14,686 nucleotides of DNA, from the NCBI GenBank assembly GCA_902495025.1, contig CABUWB010000019.1, positions 1-14,686 on the forward strand, in the 5' to 3' direction. A program made the translations under genes and the position numbers. The stretch comes from an uncultured Eubacteriales bacterium. GTDB lineage: Bacteria > Bacillota > Clostridia > Lachnospirales > CAG-274. Below are positions 1 to 5,983 of the stretch, piece after piece (the stretch's first letter is position 1; each line of letters opens with the position of its first letter). The notes beneath the pieces are model-generated. The model had not been told where the DNA came from. It did not search any database and was given only the letters and a program-made list of their open reading frames with translations.

Positions 1-1771
1 CATATTTTTTTGCCTTTACTGCGCCAACACCCGATACATGCAGCAGCTCGTTATAATCGGTAGGCAGTTTATAGCACATATCCTTCAGGGTAACATCTGT
101 AAATACAACGTAGGCAGGGATATGTACCCTTTTTGCCAGTTTAAGGCGCAGTGCCTTAAGCTCCTCGAAAAGCTCCTGGTCGATGTTATCGGCTTTGCGC
201 CTGTATTCCCTCTGCTCCTGCTTTTTGGGCAGCTTAACATTTACGCTGTCTTTGCCTGAGGTTATAGCCTCTGCCCTGTCACATACCGACAGGGTGGAAT
301 ATTCCGCATTGACCCTTAAATAGCCGTTGTCTATAAGGTACTCGGCAACGGTGCGCAAAAGCTGCAGGGACGCTGTTTCGGCACTGCCGTATGCCGCAAG
401 TGAGCTAAGGTGCATACGTGCAATACGGTCGTTTGGCGTACCACGCAGAATATCAAATATCATGGTTTTGCCAAAGCGCAGTCCTCTGCCGTCAAGACAG
501 GTGATGCAGTCAATAATTTTGTGTGCCTCTGCTGTTGCGTCAACCTCGTCAAACTCGCCGCCGCAGTTTGAGCAGTTGCCGCAGAAGGAGCTGCTGCTCT
601 CGCCAAAGTATTTAAGCATATATTCACGCAGACATTTTGTGGTGGTGCAGTAGTAGGTCATATCCCTTAAACGCTCCAAATCCTTTTGGCGTACGGCACT
701 GCGCATTTCATCGGTCATTTCTGCGTTATCCTCGCCGTTTTCTATAAGAAATTTGTTTACACGCACGTCCTGTCCGCTGTACAGCAATATACACTGTGCC
801 TCGCTGCCGTCACGTCCTGCCCTGCCTGCCTCCTGATAGTAGCTTTCAAGGTTTTTTGGCATATTGTAGTGTACAACATAGGCAACGTCGGACTTGTCTA
901 TACCCATGCCAAAGGCATTTGTGGCAACCATAATGCTGCATCTGTCAAAAATAAAATCGTCCTGGTTTTTGTGCCTTTCCTTTTCATCAAGCCCTGCATG
1001 ATAGCGTGTTGCACTGTAGCCGTCGGCATTGAGCCTTTCGCATACCTCCTCAACGGTTTTGCGTGCAAGGCAGTACACAATGCCGCATTTATCCCTGTTG
1101 TTTTCAATTATGGTTTTAAGCTCGGTGTATTTATCGTTTGGCTTTACTACCGAAAAATAGAGGTTTTTCCTGTCAAAGCCCGTTGTAATGGTAAACGGAT
1201 TTTCAAGCTGAAGCAGCCTTATTATATCCGCCTTGACCTCCTTTGTTGCGGTTGCCGTAAATGCGGCAACTATGGGGCGGTAGGAAAGGGAGCTTATGTA
1301 CTCTGCAATTTTCAGATAGCTTGGGCGGAAATCCTGCCCCCACTGGGATACGCAGTGTGCCTCATCAACTGTAACCATTGATATTTTCATCTGCTCCGAA
1401 AACTGCATAAACTCGCCTGTCAAAAGCCTTTCGGGCGCAACGTATATAATTTTGTACATACCGCTGTATGCACGTCTGAAAACCTCGGCATACTGCGGCG
1501 GTGTAAGTGAGCTGTTAATATAAGCCGCCTTGACGCCAGCCTGCACAAGCGCTGCCACCTGGTCCTTCATAAGCGAAATAAGCGGTGATACCACAACGGT
1601 TATGCCGCCAAGCATAAGGGCGGGCAGCTGATAGCAGATGGACTTGCCTGCTCCTGTCGGCATAATGCCCATTACATCATGCCCTGCCAGTATTTCATCA
1701 ATTATAGTTTCCTGTCCCTCTCGGAAAGCGGTATGACCGAAAACATCCCTTAAAATTGTAAATTTATCCAT
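1..1771 (-). CDS. recQ: ATP-dependent DNA helicase RecQ (3' end cut off by window edge)
   Basis: This is a superfamily 2 3'-5' DNA helicase for recombination and replication-fork repair. About 590 codons are visible. Reading from the ATG at 1771, the translation shows a Walker A loop MPTGAGKS at about residues 37-44, a DEAH box at about 136-139 followed by the RecQ signature CVSQWGQDFRPSY, and an arginine-finger motif QEAGRAGRDG. A four-cysteine zinc-binding module follows (near plus positions 545-660), and then an HRDC domain whose LLHVSGVGAVKAKKY motif reaches the window edge. The domain order and length fit a full-length RecQ lacking only its last residues. The start is supported by AGGGTGAT just upstream and by a promoter about 25 nt further up. 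Walker A has Ala where many RecQs have a third Gly (PTGGGKS); this is probably a tolerated variation. The family assignment is secure. Confidence 0.96.
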   Translation of the reverse strand, partial: MDKFTILRDVFGHTAFREGQETIIDEILAGHDVMGIMPTGAGKSICYQLPALMLGGITVVVSPLISLMKDQVAALVQAGVKAAYINSSLTPPQYAEVFRRAYSGMYKIIYVAPERLLTGEFMQFSEQMKISMVTVDEAHCVSQWGQDFRPSYLKIAEYISSLSYRPIVAAFTATATKEVKADIIRLLQLENPFTITTGFDRKNLYFSVVKPNDKYTELKTIIENNRDKCGIVYCLARKTVEEVCERLNADGYSATRYHAGLDEKERHKNQDDFIFDRCSIMVATNAFGMGIDKSDVAYVVHYNMPKNLESYYQEAGRAGRDGSEAQCILLYSGQDVRVNKFLIENGEDNAEMTDEMRSAVRQKDLERLRDMTYYCTTTKCLREYMLKYFGESSSSFCGNCSNCGGEFDEVDATAEAHKIIDCITCLDGRGLRFGKTMIFDILRGTPNDRIARMHLSSLAAYGSAETASLQLLRTVAEYLIDNGYLRVNAEYSTLSVCDRAEAITSGKDSVNVKLPKKQEQREYRRKADNIDQELFEELKALRLKLAKRVHIPAYVVFTDVTLKDMCYKLPTDYNELLHVSGVGAVKAKKY

Positions 1772-1802
1772 TTCATCACCCTGCAAAACATTTATTGCAA
1801 TA

Positions 1803-1831
1803 ATTATAGCACTGTCGGTTTTACAATGCAA
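1803..1831 (-). promoter_or_regulatory. Sigma-70-type promoter of recQ
   Basis: On the minus strand, TTGCAT (1826-1831) is followed by a 17-bp spacer and TATAAT (1803-1808). TGC just before the -10 box resembles an extended -10. Transcription would start near 1796, about 25 nt before the recQ ATG and downstream of the small-RNA terminator. recQ therefore does not need readthrough from the RNA unit upstream. Confidence 0.75.
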
Positions 1832-1844
1832 ACCGAAAAAAGAC

Positions 1845-1880
1845 AAAAAAAGAAACGCACCTCTCCCTGTGGCACGTTTC
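1845..1880 (-). terminator. Intrinsic terminator of the small RNA
   Basis: The minus-strand RNA forms a 10-bp stem, GAAACGUGCC (1880-1871) with GGUGCGUUUC (1861-1852), with a 9-nt loop and then U7 (1851-1845). Two of the pairs are U-G and G-U. On the plus strand the same positions would be C-A mismatches and there is no T-tract. The structure therefore acts in the minus direction. Confidence 0.85.
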
Positions 1881-1992
1881 CAAAAGAGAAAATAGTATAG
1901 CAGTTAAAAACCGAATACCAAGGAAACCAAGTCTGCGATTTCCCCCCGGTCCAAGAGACTTAGTTCAGCTAAGGGGCTTTCCCCTTTGCTTG
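1845..1992 (-). ncRNA. Candidate independent small structured RNA, class unknown (possibly 6S-like)
   Basis: This is an RNA of about 148 nt with its own promoter (1998-2026) and its own intrinsic terminator (1845-1880). It contains no plausible ORF. By hand it folds as a rod. AAAGGGGAAAG (1987-1977) pairs with UUUUCUCUUUU (1892-1882), including G-U pairs. UAGC pairs with GCUA further in. An apical stem pairs ACC+GGGGAAA (1950-1939) with UUUCCUUGGU (1926-1917). Between them are internal bubbles. A competing local hairpin AAGGGG/CCCCUU is possible. A rod with a bubble next to recQ recalls 6S RNA: in B. subtilis one 6S RNA (BsrB/BS203) lies beside the recQ-like gene yocI. However, this RNA is shorter than usual for 6S, and I do not recognise its sequence. 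That it is a transcription unit is fairly well supported; the class is a guess. Confidence 0.55.
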
Positions 1993-1997
1993 TTAAT

Positions 1998-2026
1998 ATA
2001 ATAACATATATATAACATAAAAGCAA
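1998..2026 (-). promoter_or_regulatory. Promoter of the small RNA
   Basis: On the minus strand, TTGCTT (2021-2026) is followed by 17 bp and TATTAT (1998-2003), in AT-rich DNA. It lies downstream of the trp operon terminator. The predicted start is near 1991-1992, at the 5' foot of the predicted rod. Confidence 0.6.
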
Positions 2027-2067
2027 TACCTATCATAGGATTTTTATTATATTTGTGAAAAGTAAAT

Positions 2068-2102
2068 AAAAAGGCGCTATATTTCAGTAAAAATACAGCT
2101 CC
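2068..2102 (-). terminator. trp operon terminator
   Basis: It lies 30 nt beyond the trpA stop. The RNA stem GGAGCUGUAUUU (2102-2091) pairs with AAAUAUAGCGCC (2084-2073), with one mismatch and one G-U pair. The 6-nt loop is followed by U5-A-U3. The opposite strand also has a T-run beyond the stem, but no gene runs in that direction here. Confidence 0.8.
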
Positions 2103-2131
2103 TTTTTGTGCAGATTTATTATTAAACGCTA

Positions 2132-2908
2132 TTATATTCCTTTAAGCTCCTTAACAAAGCTGCTTACCTTGTCAAGGTCATCAAGGTTTTCGTTAATCTT
2201 TCTTACAATGGCAGAGCCTACAATTGCGCCGTCGGCAATTTTTTCAAACCTTTCAACGTCCTCACGTCTGGAAATGCCAAAGCCAATGCAGACAGGTGTG
2301 TCAGTTGCAGCCTTAACAGACTTTATAAACTCGTCAACCCTTGCATCAAAGCTTGCTCTCTCGCCTGTAACGCCAAGTGAGGATACACAGTAAACAAAGC
2401 CCCTGCTGCCCTCGGTAAGCATTTTAATTCTCTCGCCGGAGGTGATTGCAACAAGCGGAATAAGGCAAATGTCGGTTTTGTCAACAAGCGGCTTAAACTC
2501 GTTATATTCCTCATAAGGCAGGTCGGGTACAATAAGTCCGTCAATGCCTGCCTTTTCGCAGTTGTTGACAAATTTTTCACAGCCGTAGCCCACAATTGAG
2601 CTGAAATATACCATACATACAAGCGGTATTTCGCTGTTTTTTCTTATATCGGCAACGGTTTCAAAAAATCTGTCTATTGTAAAGCCGTCCCCAAGTGAGC
2701 GCAGCGACGCTGCCTGTATAACAGGGCCGTCTGCAAGAGGGTCGGAGTAGGGAATACCCAGCTCAATTACATCTGCGCCAGAGCGTTCAAGCATATAAAC
2801 AAGCTCCTTTGTCATGTCAAGCGTAGGGTCGCCTGCACATATATAAGGTATAAGTGCCTTTTTGTTATTGTTTTTTATATCGGTAAATTTAGCTTCAATT
2901 CTGTTCAT
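2132..2908 (-). CDS. trpA: Tryptophan synthase alpha subunit
   Basis: The alpha subunit cleaves indole-3-glycerol phosphate to indole and glyceraldehyde-3-phosphate, and passes indole through the tunnel to the beta subunit. The protein is 258 residues, normal for the family. With the start at 2908 (MNRIEAKF) the catalytic residues fall exactly at Glu49 (IELGIPYSD) and Asp60 (PLADGPVIQ), the numbering of the Salmonella enzyme. The VPDLPYEE segment and the phosphate-binding C-terminal GFGIS loop are present. A longer reading from 2941 would add 11 residues that lie inside trpB and lack family similarity. The chosen ATG is one base after the trpB TGA and is preceded by AAGGAG about 10 nt upstream, so translation is probably coupled. 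It is the last gene of the operon and is followed by a terminator. Confidence 0.97.
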   Translation of the reverse strand: MNRIEAKFTDIKNNNKKALIPYICAGDPTLDMTKELVYMLERSGADVIELGIPYSDPLADGPVIQAASLRSLGDGFTIDRFFETVADIRKNSEIPLVCMVYFSSIVGYGCEKFVNNCEKAGIDGLIVPDLPYEEYNEFKPLVDKTDICLIPLVAITSGERIKMLTEGSRGFVYCVSSLGVTGERASFDARVDEFIKSVKAATDTPVCIGFGISRREDVERFEKIADGAIVGSAIVRKINENLDDLDKVSSFVKELKGI

Positions 2909-2909
2909 G

Positions 2910-4094
2910 TCAGTCAATCTCCTTACCCAAGTATTTAGCAACTGTCTGTACGTCCTTATCTCCCCTGCCCGAGAGGTTTACAACCATAATCTGGTCGCTT
3001 GTCATGCCCTTAGCCTCCTTGACAGCCTGTGCAAGCGCATGGGAGCTTTCAATTGCGGGCATAATGCCCTCTGTTCTGCAAAGCAGCTTAAATGCCTCGA
3101 TAGCCTCATCGTCTGTAATTGAGGTGTACTCAACCCTGCCTGTGTCGTGCAGATATGCGTGCTCTGGGCCTACACCAGGATAGTCAAGACCTGCGGAAAT
3201 GGAGTATACTGGCTTAACAAGTCCGTCCTCATTCTGCTGGAGAATAGTCTTCATACCATGGAGAATACCTGTGCGTCCGCCTGCAAAGGTGGCTGCGTGC
3301 TCGCCTGTTTCAATACCCTTGCCGCCTGCCTCAACGCCTACAAGCTTAACGTCCTTATCCTCCACAAATGGGTAAAACATACCTATTGCATTGCTGCCGC
3401 CGCCTACACAGGCAAGCACCTTGTCAGGCAGTCTGCCCTCAAGCTCCATAATCTGCTTTTTGGTTTCCTCGCCGATAATCTTCTGAAAATCTCTTACCAT
3501 TGTTGGGTATGGGTGAGGGCCTACGGCAGAGCCGATAATATAAAATGTATCCTCTGCTCTTGCAACCCATGTTCTTATAGCCTCGTTTACGGCGTCCTTT
3601 AATGTGCCCGTACCTGTGGAAACAGGTATAACCTTAGCACCTAAAAGCTCCATGCGGAAAACATTGAGCTTTTGTCTTTCAATATCCTCAACGCCCATGT
3701 AAACCTCGCACTCCATGCCAAAGAGTGCGGCAACCGTAGCAGTTGCAACACCATGCTGACCTGCGCCCGTTTCGGCAATTACCTTTGTTTTGCCCATGTG
3801 CTTTGCAAGCAGTGCCTGACCTATTGCATTGTTGATTTTGTGTGCGCCTGTGTGGTTTAAGTCCTCACGCTTTAAATAAATCTTAGGGCCGCCAAGCTCC
3901 TTGGTAAGTGCCTCTGCATAGTAAAGCAGTGATGGTCTGCCAACGTATTCTTTCATATAACGCAGATACTCTGCCTTAAACTCCTCACTTGAGCAGTAGC
4001 TTTCATACTCCTTTTCAAGCACTTTCAGCACGTTCATAAGTGTTTCGGGTACAAACTGACCGCCGTAAATACCAAAGTCTTTTTCCAGTTTCAT
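2910..4094 (-). CDS. trpB: Tryptophan synthase beta subunit
   Basis: This is the PLP enzyme that condenses indole with serine to give tryptophan, as an alpha2-beta2 complex with TrpA. The protein is 394 residues, the standard TrpB1 length. The PLP lysine is Lys86 in HTGAHKINNA. The catalytic glutamate is Glu108 in ETGAGQHG, and the phosphate-binding loop GGGSNAIG covers residues 231-238. The N-terminal FGIYGGQFVPETL block is typical. The start at 4094 lies one base after the trpF stop (TGA-A-ATG) with AGGAAG upstream, and the stop lies one base before trpA. These junctions imply translational coupling of trpF, trpB and trpA. Nothing unusual is seen in the active-site motifs. If upstream pathway genes were missing from the genome, TrpBA could still use scavenged indole. 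Confidence 0.98.
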   Translation of the reverse strand: MKLEKDFGIYGGQFVPETLMNVLKVLEKEYESYCSSEEFKAEYLRYMKEYVGRPSLLYYAEALTKELGGPKIYLKREDLNHTGAHKINNAIGQALLAKHMGKTKVIAETGAGQHGVATATVAALFGMECEVYMGVEDIERQKLNVFRMELLGAKVIPVSTGTGTLKDAVNEAIRTWVARAEDTFYIIGSAVGPHPYPTMVRDFQKIIGEETKKQIMELEGRLPDKVLACVGGGSNAIGMFYPFVEDKDVKLVGVEAGGKGIETGEHAATFAGGRTGILHGMKTILQQNEDGLVKPVYSISAGLDYPGVGPEHAYLHDTGRVEYTSITDDEAIEAFKLLCRTEGIMPAIESSHALAQAVKEAKGMTSDQIMVVNLSGRGDKDVQTVAKYLGKEID

Positions 4095-4095
4095 T

Positions 4096-4722
4096 TCAGT
4101 ATACTTCCTTTCTTACAACCTCTATTAGCTCTTTTATCTTTTCTCCGTCCTTAAAACCGTCCGTTTCAACAGCGGAGCTTAAATCTATTCCGTAGGGTCT
4201 TATAATTTCATAAGCCTTTGCAATGTTTGAGGCGTTTATGCCGCCTGCCGCCATTACAAAGTGGTTTTTTGCAAAGTCCCCTGCAAGCTGCCAGTCAAAC
4301 ACCTTGCCGCAGCCGCCATATTCGGGTGTGTAGCCGTCCAGCACAAAGCCCTCAACAGGCAGCTTTTCTGCTTGCGCAAGTGAGCTGCTGTCTCTCATTC
4401 TGACAGCACGCCACAGGCGGTAGCCGTCCAGTGCCCTGCAAAAGTCCATATCCTCGTCAGAGTGGAGCTGCAGTATATCAAGGTGCGCAAAGTCGGCAAT
4501 CTCCTTTATTTCCTCAATGCTGTTCTGTGCAAATACACCTACGGCTTTTATATCCTCCCTTAAAAGTGCTACAAGCTCCTTTGCCTGCTCCTTTGTAAGG
4601 CAGCGTTTGCTTTTTTTGAAAAACACAAAGCCTGCATACTTTATTTCGGGATATTTGTTTATTTCCTCAACATCTGCGGCACGTCTTATGCCGCAAATTT
4701 TAATTGCAGGCGTCATAGGCAT
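4096..4722 (-). CDS. trpF: Phosphoribosylanthranilate isomerase
   Basis: TrpF isomerises phosphoribosylanthranilate to the carboxyphenylamino-deoxyribulose phosphate used by TrpC. It is a TIM-barrel enzyme of 208 residues, typical length. The active-site Cys is in KICGIRR (Cys10). GFVFFKKSKR, VGVFAQN, LQLHSDED and the phosphate-binding AAGGINASNI follow in the expected order. The general-acid Asp is in GIDLSSAVE, where most TrpFs have SSGVE, so Ala replaces the usual Gly. The ATG at 4722 overlaps the end of trpC by 23 bases. GGAG lies 7 nt before it, which favours this start over the Met two codons further on. It lies between trpC and trpB in one operon. Confidence 0.95.
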   Translation of the reverse strand: MPMTPAIKICGIRRAADVEEINKYPEIKYAGFVFFKKSKRCLTKEQAKELVALLREDIKAVGVFAQNSIEEIKEIADFAHLDILQLHSDEDMDFCRALDGYRLWRAVRMRDSSSLAQAEKLPVEGFVLDGYTPEYGGCGKVFDWQLAGDFAKNHFVMAAGGINASNIAKAYEIIRPYGIDLSSAVETDGFKDGEKIKELIEVVRKEVY

Positions 4723-5497
4723 CTCTGAACTCCTTTGCTTTTTCGGCTATGCTGCCGCTGCGCATAAAGCTCTCGCCCACAAGCACACCGTCAACCCCTG
4801 CCTTTGCCAGTATTTTTATGTCCTCTGCGGTGTGTATGGAGCTTTCGCCAACCACCAGCCTGTCAGAGGGGATAAGCTCTTTCAGACGTACCGTTGTGTA
4901 AATATCCTCTGTAAAGTCGTGCAGGTTGCGGTTATTTACACCTATAATACGTGCGCCGCTTTCAAGTGCGGCGTTAAGCTCCTCCTCGTTGTGTACCTCA
5001 ACAAGGCAGTCAATGCCTACGCTGTGCGCCAGGTCAAGAAACTCTCCTATAACCCTTGGCTCTTTCAGCAGGGCTGCAATAAGCAGTATTGCCGAGGCGC
5101 CAAGCTCTGCTGCCTCCAAAATCTGGTTATGGCTTATAACAAAGTCCTTGCGTATAAGCGGCAGCGGTACGGTGTTGTGTACCTGTCTGAGATATTCTCC
5201 GCTGCCGAGGAAAAAGTCCTCCTCCGTCAGTACGGATATTGCTTCAACACATGGCTCATACTCCCTTGCAAGGCTTACAGGGTCAAAGTCTGGCTTTATA
5301 AGACCTCTGGAGGGTGATGCCTTTTTGATTTCACCTATAATTGAAAGCCCCGGCTTTTTTATCGCCTCGTAAAAGCTTGCCCTGTTATCGTTTTCAAGCA
5401 GCTTATAAAGCCTGCTGATGTCGGGCTTGTAGCTGCGTGCAGCAAGCCTTGCCTTCTTTTTTTCAACAATTTTTTCAAGTATAGTGTAATTTTCCAT
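4700..5497 (-). CDS. trpC: Indole-3-glycerol phosphate synthase
   Basis: TrpC closes the indole ring, converting carboxyphenylamino-deoxyribulose phosphate to indole-3-glycerol phosphate with loss of CO2 and water. It is a monofunctional TIM-barrel protein of 265 residues. Family motifs appear in order: IGEIKKASPSRG with the catalytic Lys, VLTEEDFFLGS, LIRKDFVI with the second catalytic Lys, VEVHNEEEL, IGVNNRNLHDF, VGESS and GVLVGESFMR. The start at 5497 is supported by GGGAG 7 nt upstream. It is the first recognisable enzyme gene of this operon, although trpE, trpG and trpD normally precede it. Expression should depend on the Trp T-box upstream. Its 3' end overlaps trpF. Confidence 0.96.
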   Translation of the reverse strand: MENYTILEKIVEKKKARLAARSYKPDISRLYKLLENDNRASFYEAIKKPGLSIIGEIKKASPSRGLIKPDFDPVSLAREYEPCVEAISVLTEEDFFLGSGEYLRQVHNTVPLPLIRKDFVISHNQILEAAELGASAILLIAALLKEPRVIGEFLDLAHSVGIDCLVEVHNEEELNAALESGARIIGVNNRNLHDFTEDIYTTVRLKELIPSDRLVVGESSIHTAEDIKILAKAGVDGVLVGESFMRSGSIAEKAKEFRDAYDACN

Positions 5498-5509
5498 AAT
5501 AAAACTCCC

Positions 5510-5602
5510 TTACAACAAGTGTGGATACAACGCAAACGAAGAACGCCATCGGACACCCACACCCTTTACAAGGGAGCAGCAATTAAAAACCAATCTTCTC
5601 AT
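5510..5602 (-). CDS. Possible small ORF (30 codons) between T-box and trpC
   Basis: ATG at 5602 follows AGGAG with a 10-nt gap and opens a 30-residue reading frame starting MRRLVFNCC and ending ALYPHLL. The stop lies 12 nt before the trpC ATG, just ahead of the trpC ribosome binding site. It contains one Trp codon. No homology is recognised. It lies where trpE-trpG-trpD would be expected. It could be a translated leader that couples into trpC, a deletion scar fusing remnants, or a chance ORF. The good Shine-Dalgarno is the only positive evidence. Confidence 0.3.
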   Translation of the reverse strand: MRRLVFNCCSLVKGVGVRWRSSFALYPHLL

Positions 5603-5667
5603 CTCGTCTAATCTCCTATGACCAGTCATACCTGTGTATGCCTGCGCCTTAAATATATTTTTAAAAT

Positions 5668-5696
5668 AAAAAAACTTTACCTCACTTGAGATAAAG
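5668..5696 (-). terminator. Regulated terminator of the Trp T-box
   Basis: CUUUAUCUC (5696-5688) pairs with GAGGUAAAG (5683-5675) in a 9-bp stem with a 4-nt loop, followed by U7 (5674-5668). Its 5' arm overlaps the 3' arm of the antiterminator (5685-5690), so the two folds exclude each other. Confidence 0.9.
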
Positions 5697-5898
5697 CTGC
5701 CACTCAAGGATACAGATAATATCCCTCCGCTGTAACGTGCGGAACACGTTGCGGGCTAATAGCTGCCGTTCACCCGAAACCTCATAAGTCCATTCGCATA
5801 GGGTATGCCGCCTGCTTGCACCAACCGCAGACTCTCTGAACACATTTCCCTGTGTTACTACTCTTAATCATAGGCTTTAGTTATAAATGCTCTAATTA
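5668..5898 (-). promoter_or_regulatory. Tryptophan T-box leader (tRNA-Trp sensing riboswitch)
   Basis: The leader has the ordered parts of a T-box. AGAGAG (5836-5831) and GGUUGGUG occur in the Stem I apical region. The specifier context GAAUGGACU carries UGG, the Trp codon, at 5792-5790. A nested stem follows (CCGC-AACGUG/CACGUU-GCGG), then a small stem GGAUA/UAUCC. The antiterminator CUUGAG (5708-5703) pairs with CUCAAG (5690-5685) and encloses the bulge UGGC (5702-5699). UGGC is complementary to the GCCA end expected of tRNA-Trp with discriminator G. The competing terminator is at 5668-5696. Uncharged tRNA-Trp should stabilise the antiterminator and switch on trpCFBA. Specifier and discriminator agree independently, so the amino-acid call is strong. 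The 5' limit is the predicted transcription start. Confidence 0.92.
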
Positions 5899-5904
5899 AA
5901 ATTT

Positions 5905-5933
5905 ATAATATCACACTTTGTAAAATTTGTAAA
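5905..5933 (-). promoter_or_regulatory. Promoter of the trpCFBA operon
   Basis: On the minus strand, TTTACA (5928-5933), a 17-bp spacer and TATTAT (5905-5910) place the start near 5898, at the 5' side of the T-box. Confidence 0.7.
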
Positions 5934-5945
5934 GCACTTTTTTTA

Positions 5946-5976
5946 TGCGGACGCACCGTTTTGTGATACGTCCGCA
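5946..5976 (-). repeat. Inverted repeat after the CDF gene, no U-tract
   Basis: TGCGGACG (5946-5953) is repeated inverted as CGTCCGCA (5969-5976). The stem is extended by T-rich and A-rich flanks on the outer sides. It lies 8 nt past the CDF transporter stop and 13 nt from the trp -35 box. The transcript has A-rich, not U-rich, sequence after the stem, so it is not a classical intrinsic terminator. It may stabilise the mRNA 3' end or act as a poor terminator. Confidence 0.5.
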
Positions 5977-5983
5977 AAAAGTC

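Noticed and set aside
686..1381. A 231-codon plus-strand ORF, and others antisense to recQ
   Set aside because: It lies wholly opposite a clear RecQ coding frame, its composition is Cys/Ala/Val-rich shadow sequence, and it has no domain or ribosome binding site.
1845..1992. Reading the region upstream of recQ as a riboswitch or T-box attenuator of recQ
   Set aside because: A separate strong promoter for recQ lies after the terminator, and no T-box or known riboswitch core is present.
2909..2941. Longer trpA start at 2941
   Set aside because: The extra residues lie inside trpB and lack family similarity. ATG 2908 has AAGGAG and puts the catalytic residues at Glu49/Asp60.
4517..5372. Plus-strand ORFs of 266 and 148 codons opposite trpC and trpF
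   Set aside because: They are antisense shadows of conserved trp genes, with no ribosome binding site or recognisable domain.
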